64,000 nt of DNA, taken from the NCBI RefSeq assembly GCF_014269205.2, contig NZ_JABWRY020000001.1, positions 4,698,001-4,762,000 of the forward strand. Reading direction: 5' to 3'. The notes below the pieces were generated by a model. The model saw nothing but the letters and a program-made list of their open reading frames with translations. It was not told the origin of the DNA and ran no database searches. Made by a program: the position numbers and the translations under genes. The stretch is from Pseudomonas kermanshahensis. GTDB taxonomy: Bacteria; Pseudomonadota; Gammaproteobacteria; Pseudomonadales; Pseudomonadaceae. Shown piece by piece: positions 1-9,500 of this stretch. Position 1 is the stretch's first letter. The number at the start of each line of letters is the position of its first letter.

Positions 1-1179
1 GCCGGCAAGGCCGTGGTCAAGCATTACGCCGACATGGTCTTCGCCGTGTACAGCGACTCGCTGAGCACCGCCAAGGCCCTGCAGACGGCTGTCGACGCGT
101 TCCTGGCCAAGCCCAACGACGAAACCCTGAAAGCCGCCAAGGACGCCTGGGCCGCCTCGCGCGTACCTTACCTGCAGAGCGAAGCCTTCCGCTTTGGCAA
201 CACCATCATCGACGACTGGGAAGGCCAAGTTAACGCCTGGCCCCTGGACGAAGGCCTGATCGACTACGTCGACAAGAGCTACGAGCACGCCCTGGGCAAC
301 CCGGCGGCCAGCGCCAACATCATCGCCAACACCGAGATCCAGGTCGGCGAAGAGAAGGTCGACGTCAAGGACATCACCCCAGAGAAGCTGGCCAGCCTGA
401 ACGAGCTGGGCGGTTCCGAAGCCAACGTCGCCACCGGCTACCACGCCATCGAATTCCTGCTCTGGGGCCAGGACCTGAACGGCACCGGCCCAGGTGCCGG
501 CAACCGCCCTGCTTCCGACTACCTGGAAGGCAACGGCGCCACTGGCGGCCACAACGACCGCCGTCGTGCCTACCTGAAGGCGGCCACCGACCTGCTGGTC
601 AAGGACCTCGAAGAGATGGTCGGCAACTGGGCACCGAACGTTGCCGACAACTACCGCGCCACCCTGGAAGCCGAGCCGGTCAACGACGGCCTGCGCAAGA
701 TGCTGTTCGGCATGGGCAGCCTGTCGCTGGGCGAACTGGCGGGCGAGCGCATGAAGGTCTCGCTGGAAGCCAACTCGCCTGAAGACGAGCAAGACTGCTT
801 CAGCGACAACACCCACTACTCGCACTTCTACGACGCCAAGGGTATCCGCAACGTCTACCTGGGCGAGTACACCCGCCCGGATGGCACCAAACTGACCGGC
901 CCGAGCCTGTCGTCGCTGGTGGCCAAGGTTGACCCGGCTACCGACGCCACCCTGAAGGCCGACCTGGAAGCCACCGAAGCGAAGATCCAGGTGATCGTCG
1001 ACCATGCCCTGAAAGGCGAGCACTACGACCAACTGATCGCTGCCGACAACGCCGCTGGCAACCAGGTCGTGCGTGACGCCATCGCCTCGCTGGTCAAGCA
1101 GACCGGCGCGATCGAACAGGCTGCAGGCAAGCTGGGCATCGCCAACCTGAACCCGGATACTGCGGATCACGAGTTCTGA
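1..1179 (+). CDS. Imelysin family periplasmic protein (IrpA/IcmP type), 5' end outside window
   Basis: The reading frame is open from base 1, so the true start and signal peptide lie upstream; the GTG at 13 is only the first possible start inside the window. The imelysin (M75) signature GxHxxE is seen as GYHAIE at 436-453, followed by a long helical C-terminal half with a CFSDNTHYS segment. Imelysins are periplasmic or surface proteins of iron-regulated loci. Family members have been called insulin-cleaving metallopeptidases or iron-regulated protein A, but their true role is unsettled. It heads an apparent operon with the next three genes, although a terminator and a REP pair separate it from them. 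Family assignment is firm, function is not. Confidence 0.9.
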   Translation, partial: AGKAVVKHYADMVFAVYSDSLSTAKALQTAVDAFLAKPNDETLKAAKDAWAASRVPYLQSEAFRFGNTIIDDWEGQVNAWPLDEGLIDYVDKSYEHALGNPAASANIIANTEIQVGEEKVDVKDITPEKLASLNELGGSEANVATGYHAIEFLLWGQDLNGTGPGAGNRPASDYLEGNGATGGHNDRRRAYLKAATDLLVKDLEEMVGNWAPNVADNYRATLEAEPVNDGLRKMLFGMGSLSLGELAGERMKVSLEANSPEDEQDCFSDNTHYSHFYDAKGIRNVYLGEYTRPDGTKLTGPSLSSLVAKVDPATDATLKADLEATEAKIQVIVDHALKGEHYDQLIAADNAAGNQVVRDAIASLVKQTGAIEQAAGKLGIANLNPDTADHEF

Positions 1180-1200
1180 TTCGGCTGTAGCGGTTCTGGA

Positions 1201-1229
1201 AAAGGCGACCTTAGGGTCGCCTTTTTTGC
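1201..1229 (+). terminator. Rho-independent terminator after the first imelysin gene
   Basis: An AAGGCGACC stem pairs with GGTCGCCTT across a short loop and is followed by a run of six T, 22 bases after the stop codon. It would separate the first imelysin gene from the downstream three-gene unit, at least in part. Confidence 0.8.
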
Positions 1230-1233
1230 TTCT

Positions 1234-1323
1234 GGCCCTTTCGCGGGCAAGCCCGCTCCCACCAGGACGGCATGATTCCTGAGATCTGTGTGGGAGCGGG
1301 TTTACCCGCGAAGAGGCCGGCAC
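1234..1323. repeat. REP pair (P. putida type)
   Basis: Two inverted REP units face each other: TTCGCGGGCAAGCCCGCTCCCAC, then GTGGGAGCGGGTTTACCCGCGAA. Each unit has its own GCGGG/CCCGC stem. The right unit continues into GAGGCCGGCACAGGCAACAGA, a 3' flank that recurs at 34305-34330. This is an extragenic repeat with no coding potential. Confidence 0.9.
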
Positions 1324-1356
1324 AGGCAACAGATGTAGCTGACACTGATTTCATCC

Positions 1357-1373
1357 AGCAATTGCAAATTGCT
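1357..1373. promoter_or_regulatory. Perfect 7-3-7 inverted repeat upstream of the di-heme oxidoreductase gene
   Basis: AGCAATT-GCA-AATTGCT lies in the AT-rich stretch 67 bases before the ATG at 1440, the only AT-rich patch in this intergenic region. Its position suits an operator. Imelysin operons are often Fur-controlled and the site is A/T-rich, but it does not match the 19-bp Fur consensus closely, so the regulator is unknown. Confidence 0.35.
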
Positions 1374-1439
1374 CTTATTCAAACATCCCCACTTTGCTAA
1401 GCTTGCACGCCGGTTTTTCGCTCACGCCCAGGATCCTTG

Positions 1440-2867
1440 ATGTCCTCGTCGCTGTTCAGACTCTCTCCCCTGCTGCTGGCCTTTGCCCTCGCCGCCTGTG
1501 ACGACGCCCCGCGTTTCACCCAGGCAGAGCCCGGCGAAGCGCTGTCGGGTGGCAAGGCGACGGTGCAGCGCAGCGATCGCAATGCCTATTCCCTGCCCTC
1601 GGCCAACCTTTCGCCCGAGCGGCGCCTGGACTTCGCCGTCGGCAACAGTTTTTTCCGCAACCCCTGGGTGATCGCCCCGTCCACCACCACCGCGCGTGAT
1701 GGCCTCGGCCCGCTGTTCAACACCAATGCCTGCCAGAACTGCCACGTGCGCGATGGCCGCGGTCACCCACCCGAGCTCGATGACAGCAACGCGGTGTCGA
1801 TGCTGGTGCGCCTGTCGATCCCCGACCAGCCTTACCTGGCCAAGGTGGTAGAGCGCCTGGGCGTGGTCCCCGAGCCCGTGTACGGCACCCAGTTGCAGGA
1901 CATGGCTATCCCCGGCGTGGCGCCGGAGGGCAAGGTCCGCGTGACCTACGCCAACCAGGCCGTCACGTTCAAGGACGGCCACCAGGTCGAACTGCGTCGC
2001 CCCAGCTTGCAGATCACCCAGCTGGGCTACGGGGCAATGCACCCTGACACCCGCTTCTCGGCCCGCGTTGCGCCGCCGATGATCGGCCTCGGCCTGCTCG
2101 AAGCCATCCCCGAAGCCGACATCCTCGCCAACGAAGACCCGGACGACCGCAACCGCGACGGCATCCGCGGGCGAGCCAACCGGGTCTGGGATGATGCCCA
2201 GGGCAAGACCGTGGTGGGCCGCTTCGGCTGGAAAGCCGGGCAACCCAACGTCAACCAGCAGAACGTCCATGCGTTTGCCGGCGACATGGGCCTGACCTCC
2301 ACCCTGCAACCCAAGGACGACTGCACCGCAGCGCAAGTCGACTGCCTGGCCGCGCCCAATGGCGATGGCATGGGGGGCGAAAAGGAAGTCAGCGACAACA
2401 TCCTGCGCCTGGTCACCTTCTATACCCGCAACCTGGGTGTGCCTGCCCGTCGTGACGTGGGTGCGCCGCAGGTGCTGGCAGGCAAGAACCTGTTCTTCCA
2501 GGCCGGTTGCCAGGGCTGTCACACCCCGCAGTTCACCACCGCCGCAAACGCGACCGAACCTGAGCTGGCCGGCCAGGTGATCCGCCCCTACAGCGACCTG
2601 CTGTTGCATGACATGGGGCCGGGCCTGGCCGATGAACGTACCGAATTCGCGGCCAATGGCCAGGACTGGCGCACCCCGCCGCTGTGGGGCATCGGCCTGA
2701 GTGAAACGGTCAGTGGCCACAGCCAGTTCCTGCACGACGGCCGCGCCCGCAACTTGCTCGAAGCCGTGCTCTGGCACGGTGGCGAAGCCGAAGCGGCACG
2801 TAATTTCGTCCTCACCTTCAATGCCGAGCAGCGTGCTGCGCTGCTGGCTTTCCTGAACTCACTTTAA
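1440..2867 (+). CDS. Di-heme c-type oxidoreductase, DUF1111 ('thiol oxidoreductase'), lipoprotein
   Basis: A protein of 475 aa with a lipoprotein signal (LAAC, lipid-bearing Cys at about residue 20) and two covalent heme-binding CxxCH motifs, CQNCH at about residues 98-102 and CQGCH at 357-361. This layout is that of the DUF1111 family, distantly related to MauG/cytochrome c peroxidases. It should sit in the periplasm anchored to a membrane. A TTG three bases earlier is also possible; ATG 1440 is preferred. It is flanked by two imelysin genes and lies 19 bases upstream of the second. The family is recurrent in iron-uptake loci; the electron donor and acceptor are not evident here. Confidence 0.9.
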   Translation: MSSSLFRLSPLLLAFALAACDDAPRFTQAEPGEALSGGKATVQRSDRNAYSLPSANLSPERRLDFAVGNSFFRNPWVIAPSTTTARDGLGPLFNTNACQNCHVRDGRGHPPELDDSNAVSMLVRLSIPDQPYLAKVVERLGVVPEPVYGTQLQDMAIPGVAPEGKVRVTYANQAVTFKDGHQVELRRPSLQITQLGYGAMHPDTRFSARVAPPMIGLGLLEAIPEADILANEDPDDRNRDGIRGRANRVWDDAQGKTVVGRFGWKAGQPNVNQQNVHAFAGDMGLTSTLQPKDDCTAAQVDCLAAPNGDGMGGEKEVSDNILRLVTFYTRNLGVPARRDVGAPQVLAGKNLFFQAGCQGCHTPQFTTAANATEPELAGQVIRPYSDLLLHDMGPGLADERTEFAANGQDWRTPPLWGIGLSETVSGHSQFLHDGRARNLLEAVLWHGGEAEAARNFVLTFNAEQRAALLAFLNSL

Positions 2868-2886
2868 AACGCGCAAGGAGCCGGGC

Positions 2887-3951
2887 ATGTTCCGACCCAA
2901 ACTGTTGTTCACCAGCCTCGCCGCACTCGCCCTCGGTGCCTGCTCGCCGCAGGACCCGCAAGCCGTGACCTCCGCCGCCATCGCCAAGCAGGTGATCCTG
3001 CCGACCTACAGCCGTTGGGTCGAAGCCGATCGCCAGCTGGCCGTCAGCGCCCTGGCCTATTGCGAAGGCAAGGCGAACCTGGACACCGCCCGCGCCGACT
3101 TCCTCACTGCGCAAAAAGCCTGGGCCGAGCTGCAACCGTTGCTGGTCGGCCCGTTGGCCGAAGGCAACCGCGCCTGGCAGGTGCAGTTCTGGCCCGACAA
3201 GAAGAACCTGGTCGGCCGCCAGGTCGAGCAGTTGGTCAACGGTGACAAACCCGTCGACGCCGCTGCCCTGGGCAAGGCCAGCGTCGTGGTGCGCGGCCTG
3301 TCGGCTTACGAGTACATCCTCTTCGACAGCAAGCCAGACGTTGCCACGGCAGAGCAGAAAGCCCGCTACTGCCCACTGCTGGTGGCCATCGCCGAGCACC
3401 AGAAGGCCTTGGCCGAAGAGATCCTCAAGGGCTGGAACAGCACCGACGGCATGCTCTCGCAGATGACCAAGTTCCCCAACCAGCGCTACGCCGATTCCCA
3501 CGAGGCCATCGCCGACCTGCTGCGCGCCCAGGTCACCGCCCTGGATACCCTGAAGAAGAAGCTTGGCGCCCCCATGGGCCGCCAGAGCAAGGGCATTGCC
3601 CAGCCGCTGCAGGCCGAAGCCTGGCGCAGCCACGCTTCGCTCAAAAGCCTGGAGGCCAGCCTCAAGGCCGCCCAGGCGGTCTGGGTCGGGGTCGACAACA
3701 AAGGCTTGCGTGGCCTGTTGGGCAGCGACCAGAAAGCCTTGGCAGACAAGATCGACGACGCCTACGCCACCGCGCTCAAACAGCTGGCCGACAATCAGAA
3801 AACCCTCGGCGAGTTGCTGGCCGACGACGCCGGCAAGCAGACCCTCAACCAGATCTACGACAGCCTCAACGTTGTCCACCGCCTGCACGAAGGCGAGCTG
3901 GCCAAGGCGTTGAACATCCAGCTGGGCTTCAATGCCAACGACGGTGACTGA
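2887..3951 (+). CDS. Second imelysin-family lipoprotein, degenerate GxHxxE motif
   Basis: A 354-aa protein with a lipobox (LGAC, Cys19) and the all-helical imelysin fold pattern. In the position of the family motif GxHxxE it reads GLSAYE (residues 137-142), so the histidine is replaced while the glutamate is kept; the upstream paralogue retains the histidine. AAGGAG lies 7 bases before the ATG. The gene begins 19 bases after the di-heme gene and ends 2 bases before the DUF1513 gene, so the three are surely co-transcribed. It may be a non-catalytic or substrate-binding partner of the first imelysin; that is inference. Confidence 0.88.
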   Translation: MFRPKLLFTSLAALALGACSPQDPQAVTSAAIAKQVILPTYSRWVEADRQLAVSALAYCEGKANLDTARADFLTAQKAWAELQPLLVGPLAEGNRAWQVQFWPDKKNLVGRQVEQLVNGDKPVDAAALGKASVVVRGLSAYEYILFDSKPDVATAEQKARYCPLLVAIAEHQKALAEEILKGWNSTDGMLSQMTKFPNQRYADSHEAIADLLRAQVTALDTLKKKLGAPMGRQSKGIAQPLQAEAWRSHASLKSLEASLKAAQAVWVGVDNKGLRGLLGSDQKALADKIDDAYATALKQLADNQKTLGELLADDAGKQTLNQIYDSLNVVHRLHEGELAKALNIQLGFNANDGD

Positions 3952-3953
3952 TC

Positions 3954-5051
3954 ATGCTGCGACGCCAGGCCCTCAAACTCGGTAGCGTACTGCTCAGCGC
4001 CCTCACCCTGGGCGGCTGGAGCCTGTTCCGCAACAAAGGCAGCGAACCCCTGCTGCTCTCGGCGCGCGACGACGGCGATGGCAAGCATTACGCCGTCGGG
4101 TTCCGCCTGGACGGCACCCAGGTGTTCAGCACCCCGGTTGCCCAGCGTTGCCATGCCATCATCAACCACCCAACGCTGCCGATCGCCCTGTTCGTCGCCC
4201 GCCGCCCAGGTACCGAAAGCTACCTGGTCGACCTGCGCGATGGGCGGCTGCTGCAAACCGTGGTCTCGCAGCCCAACCGCCACTTCTACGGCCATGCGGT
4301 CATCCACAAGGGCGGGGAATGGCTGTACACCACCGAGAACGACACTACCGACCCGGGTCGCGGCGTGCTCGGTGTGTACCGTTTCGAAGGCGAACGCTTG
4401 GTGCACAGCGGCGAGCTGTCGACCCACGGCATCGGCCCGCATGAAGTGGCCTGGCTGCCGGACGGGGAAACCCTGGTGGTGGCCAACGGTGGCATCCGCA
4501 CCGAGGCCGAGAGCCGCGTGGAGATGAACCTCAACGCCATGCAACCAAGCCTGGTCCTGATGCAGCGCGACGGCACCCTGCTGAGCAAAGAAACCCTCGC
4601 CCAGCAAATGAACAGCGTGCGCCACTTGGCAATTGGCGACGACGGCACCATTGCCGCCTGCCAGCAATTCATGGGCGACGCCGACGAAACCGCCGAGCTG
4701 CTGGCAATCAAGCGCCCGGGCGAGCCGTTCAAGGCCTTCCCCGTGCCGGAGCGGCAGTTGCAGGCCATGGCCCAGTACACCGCCAGCGTGGCGATTCACA
4801 GCGACCTGCGGCTGGTGGCGCTGACGGCGCCGCGGGCCAACCGGTTGTTCGTCTGGGACTTGGACAGCGGCGCGGTGAAGCTGGATGCGCCGATGCCAGA
4901 TTGCGCCGGGGTTGGCGCGGTGAAGGATGGCTTTGTCGTGACCTCCGGGCAGGGGCGTTGCCGGTTCTACGATTGCCGCAAGGCTGAGCTGATCGGGCAA
5001 CCGATGGACCTGCCTTCCGGGTTCTGGGACAACCACCTGCACCTGGCCTGA
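3954..5051 (+). CDS. DUF1513 domain protein, twin-arginine-like exported
   Basis: A 365-aa protein with an N-terminal LRRQALKLG stretch followed by a hydrophobic segment, resembling a Tat signal. The body has repeated short beta-strand patterns with His/Asp-rich turns (FYGHAVIHKGGEWLYTTEND, HGIGPHEVAWLPDG), as in beta-propellers, consistent with DUF1513. The start lies 2 bases after the previous stop. It is the last gene of the imelysin/di-heme operon, the usual place for this family. Tat export would fit a protein folded with a cofactor, but no cofactor can be named from sequence. Confidence 0.87.
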   Translation: MLRRQALKLGSVLLSALTLGGWSLFRNKGSEPLLLSARDDGDGKHYAVGFRLDGTQVFSTPVAQRCHAIINHPTLPIALFVARRPGTESYLVDLRDGRLLQTVVSQPNRHFYGHAVIHKGGEWLYTTENDTTDPGRGVLGVYRFEGERLVHSGELSTHGIGPHEVAWLPDGETLVVANGGIRTEAESRVEMNLNAMQPSLVLMQRDGTLLSKETLAQQMNSVRHLAIGDDGTIAACQQFMGDADETAELLAIKRPGEPFKAFPVPERQLQAMAQYTASVAIHSDLRLVALTAPRANRLFVWDLDSGAVKLDAPMPDCAGVGAVKDGFVVTSGQGRCRFYDCRKAELIGQPMDLPSGFWDNHLHLA

Positions 5052-5064
5052 TTATCACCGGCCT

Positions 5065-5181
5065 TGTAGGAGCGGCCTTGCGTCGCGAAAGGGCTGCGTA
5101 GCGGCCCCAGCAATTTCTGCATTAACGCTGAGATCCTGGGGCCGCTACGCAGCCCTTTCGCGACGCAAGGCCGCTCCTACA
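5065..5181. repeat. Composite REP palindrome, subfamily with the CAATTTCTGCATT loop
   Basis: A 117-bp near-perfect palindrome: TGTAGGAGCGGCCTTGCGTC at one end is repeated inverted at the other, and the inner arms carry GCTGCGTAGCGGCCCCAG and its complement. The non-palindromic centre (CAATTTCTGCATTaAcGCTGAGATC) is almost identical to the centre of the element at 18128-18245, so the whole unit, and not only the REP halves, has been copied. Confidence 0.92.
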
Positions 5182-5321
5182 GGGACCGCGTAAAATTAGC
5201 GGTTCAATTCCTTTCCCCCACTTACAAAAAACAGTCAATACTTCCCCCATCCACACGTGGGCAGGATCGCCCGTTGTCGTGTCATAACGAATAACAACCA
5301 CGCTTCCAAGGAACCGGACCT

Positions 5322-6500
5322 ATGCTTCGCCGCCGCATGCTCATCATGTTGGCCGTCGTTCTGCTGATCGTGTTGGCCCTGGGGGGCTACAAGGCCTTCT
5401 CGATCTACCAGCAGATCCAGGTGTTCACAGCCCCCAAGCCGCCGATCACCGTGGCGGCAGCGCTGGCCGAAGAACGCCAGTGGCAAGAACGGCTGCCCGC
5501 CGTCGGCAGCCTCAAGGCCCTGCAAGGCGTCGAGCTGAGCCTTGAGGTGGAAGGCATCGTCAAAAGCCTGCACTTCGACTCCGGGCAGAAGGTCAAGGCC
5601 GGGCAACTGTTGCTGCAACTCAATGACGAACAGGAAACCGCCCTGCTCGGCACCGCCCAGGCCGACCTGGGGCTGGCCAAGGTCGATTTCGGCCGCGGCA
5701 GCCAGCTGGTCGGCGACTCGGCCATCTCCCGTGGCGAGTACGATCGCCTTACCGCCCAGTACCGGCGCAACCAGGCCGTGGTCGATCAGCTCAAGGCCTC
5801 GAAGACCAAAAAAAGCATCAGTGCGCCCTTCAGCGGCACCATCGGCATTCGCCAGGTGGATGTCGGCGACTACCTGGCCGCTGGCACGGTGATCGCCACC
5901 CTGCAAGACCTGTCCAGCCTCTACGTCGACTTCAACGTGCCCGAGCAGGCCCTGCCGCACCTGAGCCTAGGCCAGCAGGTGCTGGTGCAGGTCGCCGCTT
6001 ACCCGGGCCAGACCTTCACCGCCAGCCTCAGCGCCATCAACCCCAAGGTCGAGGAAAGCACTCGCAACCTGCTGGCCCGCGCAACCTTGGCCAACCCTGA
6101 CGGCAAGCTGCTGCCTGGCATGTTCGCCAACCTGCTGATCCTGCTGCCCGCGCCACAGCCGCGGGTGGTGGTGCCGGAAAGCGCCATCACCTACACCCTC
6201 TATGGCAACTCGGTGTATGTCGCCACCCCGAAAAAGGACAAGGACGGCAACCCGGAAAAAACCGACGACGGCCAACCCCCGCTCATCGCCGAGCAGCGCA
6301 CCGTGCAGACGGGCGAGCGCCGCGACGGCGTGGTGGTGGTCAGCAAGGGCCTGCAGGCCGGCGAGCAGGTGGTCACCGCTGGGCAACTCAAGCTCACACC
6401 CGGCGCGGCGATCCGCATCAGCCAGGACAAGGCGCTCATACCTGAGCAAGGTGCTCCTGACCCAGGCAAGGCTGATCAAGGCACCCCGCACAACGACTGA
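5322..6500 (+). CDS. RND efflux pump periplasmic adaptor (membrane fusion protein)
   Basis: A 392-aa HlyD/AcrA-type adaptor. It has one N-terminal membrane anchor (about residues 7-27), no lipobox, a lipoyl-like half motif (GIVKSLHFDSGQKVKAGQ), a short helical hairpin, the matching ISAPFSGTIGIRQVDVGDYL half and a beta-barrel domain. The C-terminal region has a charged insert (KKDKDGNPEKTDDGQPP). It bridges the inner-membrane transporter encoded 12 bases downstream to an outer-membrane channel that is not encoded here. The substrate cannot be read from the sequence. AAGGA precedes the ATG. Confidence 0.93.
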   Translation: MLRRRMLIMLAVVLLIVLALGGYKAFSIYQQIQVFTAPKPPITVAAALAEERQWQERLPAVGSLKALQGVELSLEVEGIVKSLHFDSGQKVKAGQLLLQLNDEQETALLGTAQADLGLAKVDFGRGSQLVGDSAISRGEYDRLTAQYRRNQAVVDQLKASKTKKSISAPFSGTIGIRQVDVGDYLAAGTVIATLQDLSSLYVDFNVPEQALPHLSLGQQVLVQVAAYPGQTFTASLSAINPKVEESTRNLLARATLANPDGKLLPGMFANLLILLPAPQPRVVVPESAITYTLYGNSVYVATPKKDKDGNPEKTDDGQPPLIAEQRTVQTGERRDGVVVVSKGLQAGEQVVTAGQLKLTPGAAIRISQDKALIPEQGAPDPGKADQGTPHND

Positions 6501-6512
6501 CAGGAGGCAGGC

Positions 6513-9500
6513 ATGGCGTTCACCGACCCGTTCATCCGTCGCCCGGTCCTGGCCAGCGTCGTCAGCCTGCTGATTCTGCTGCTGGGCTTTCAGGCCTGGA
6601 GCAAACTGCAGATTCGCCAGTACCCGCAGATGGAAAACGCCCTGATCACGGTGACTACCGCGTACCCCGGTGCCAACGCCGAGACCATCCAGGGCTACAT
6701 CACCCAGCCGCTGCAACAGAGCCTGGCCAGCGCCGAAGGCATCGACTACATGACCTCGGTGAGTCGGCAGAACTTCTCGATCATCTCCATTTATGCGCGC
6801 GTCGGCGCCGACAGTGACCGTTTGTTCACCGAACTGCTGGCCAAGGCCAACGAGGTGCGCAACAAGCTGCCGCAAGACGCCGAAGACCCGGTGCTGAGCA
6901 AAGAGGCCGCCGACGCCTCGGCGCTGATGTACATCAGCTTCTACAGCAAGGAAATGAGCAACCCGCAGATCACCGACTACCTGTCCCGAGTGATCCAACC
7001 CAAACTGGCCACCCTGCCGGGCATGGCCGAAGCGGAGATCCTCGGCAACCAGGTGTTCGCCATGCGCATCTGGATCGACCCGGTGAAACTGGCCGGCTAC
7101 GGCCTCTCGGCCACCGACGTGACCAACGCCGTGCGCCGTTACAACTTCCTCTCGGCCGCCGGTGAGGTAAAAGGCGAGTACGTGGTCACCAGCATCAATG
7201 CCAGCACCGAGCTCAAGTCTGCCGAAGCGTTCGCTGCCCTGCCAGTCAGGACCAGCGGCGACAGCCGGGTGCTGCTGGGCGATGTGGCACGGGTCGAAAT
7301 GGGTGCAGAAAACTACGACACGGTCAGTTCGTTCGACGGCATCCCTTCGGTCTACATCGGCATCAAGGCCACACCGGCCGCCAACCCGCTGGAGGTGATC
7401 AAGGAAGTCCGGCGCATCATGCCGGAACTCGAAAGCCAGTTGCCCTCGGCGTTGAAGGTGTCGATTGCCTACGACGCCACGTTGTTCATCCAGGCCTCCA
7501 TCGACGAGGTGATCAAGACCCTCGGCGAAGCGGTGCTGATCGTCATCGTCGTGGTATTCCTGTTCCTCGGCGCGTTGCGCTCGGTGCTGATCCCGGTGGT
7601 GACCATCCCGCTGTCGATGATCGGCGTGCTGTTCTTCATGCAGATGATGGGCTACTCGCTCAACCTGCTGACCCTGTTGGCGATGGTGCTGGCCATCGGC
7701 CTGGTGGTAGACGATGCCATTGTCGTGGTGGAGAACATCCACCGGCACATGGAAGAAGGCAAGACGCCGTTCGACGCGGCGCTGGAAGGTGCACGGGAAA
7801 TCGCCATGCCGGTGGTGTCGATGACCATCACCCTGGCCGCGGTGTATGCCCCCATCGGCTTCCTGACCGGGCTCACAGGCGCGTTATTCAAAGAATTCGC
7901 CCTGACCTTGGCCGGTGCAGTGATCATCTCCGGCGTCGTCGCCCTGACCCTGTCACCGATGATGTGCGCGCTGTTGCTGCGCCAGGAACAGAACCCCTCG
8001 GGCCTTGCCCATCGCCTCGACCTGCTGTTCGAGCGCCTCAAGGTGCGCTACCAGCGCCTGCTGCACGCCACCCTGGACAGCCGGCCGGTGGTGCTGGTGT
8101 TCGCCGTGATTGTCCTGTGCCTGATCCCGGTACTGCTCAAATTCACCCAGAACGAGCTGGCGCCCAACGAGGACCAAGGGGTGATCTTCATGATCAGCAG
8201 TTCACCGCAGCCGGCCAACCTCGACTATCTCAACGCCTACACCGACCAGTTCACGCCGCTGTTCAAAGCCTTCCCCGAGTATTACTCGTCGTTTCAGATC
8301 AACGGTTTCAACGGTGTGCAGAGCGGCATTGGCGGCTTCCTGTTAAAGCCCTGGAACGAGCGCGAGCGCACGCAGATGGAGCTGCTGCCGCTGGTGCAGG
8401 CCAAACTTGAAGAAATCGGCGGCCTGCAGATCTTCGGCTTCAACCTGCCGTCGCTGCCCGGTACCGGTGAGGGCCTGCCGTTCCAGTTCGTGATCAACAC
8501 CGCGGGGGACTACCCGGCCCTGCTGGACGTGGCCCAACGTATCAAGACACGCGCCCAGGCATCGGGCAAGTTCGCCTTCCTCGACATCGACCTGGCCTTC
8601 GACAAACCGGAAGTGGTGGTCGACATCGACCGGGCCAAAGCGGCACAGATGGGCGTCTCGATGGACGCCCTGGGCGGCACCTTGGCCACCCTGCTGGGCG
8701 AGGGGGAAATCAACCGTTTCACCCTGGAGGGCCGCAGCTACAAGGTGATTGCCCAGGTCGAGCGGCCGTACCGCAACAACCCCGGCTGGCTCAACAACTA
8801 CTACGTGAAGAACGACCAGGGCCAATTGCTGCCACTGTCGACCCTCATCACCCTCAGCGACCGCGCCCGCCCGCGCCAGCTCAACCAGTTCCAGCAGTTG
8901 AACTCGGCCATCATCCAAGGCGTGCCCATGGTCAGCCTGGGCGAAGCGCTGCAGACCGTGCAGGCCATCGCCCGCGAAGAAGCCCCGGAAGGCTTCGCCT
9001 TCGACTATGCCGGGGTGGCGCGCCAGTATGTTCAGGAAGGCAGCGCGTTGTGGGTAACCTTCGGTCTGGCGCTGGCGATCATCTTCCTGGTGCTGGCGGC
9101 GCAATTCGAAAGCTTCCGCGATCCGCTGGTGATTCTGGTGACCGTACCGTTGTCGATCTGCGGGGCGCTGTTGCCGCTGTTCCTGGGTATTTCCAGCATG
9201 AACATCTATACCCAGGTCGGGCTGGTGACACTGATCGGGCTGATCACCAAGCACGGTATTCTGATCGTCGAATTTGCCAACCAGTTGCGCGAAGAAAAAG
9301 GCCTGAGCGTGCGTGAGGCAATCGAGGAAGCGGCCGCCATCCGCCTGCGGCCGGTACTGATGACCACGGCGGCGATGGTGTTTGGCATGGTGCCGTTGAT
9401 TCTGGCGACCGGCGCAGGGGCAGTGAGCCGGTTCGATATCGGCACGGTGATTGCGACCGGGATGTCGATCGGGACGTTGTTTACCTTGTTTGTGCTGCCT

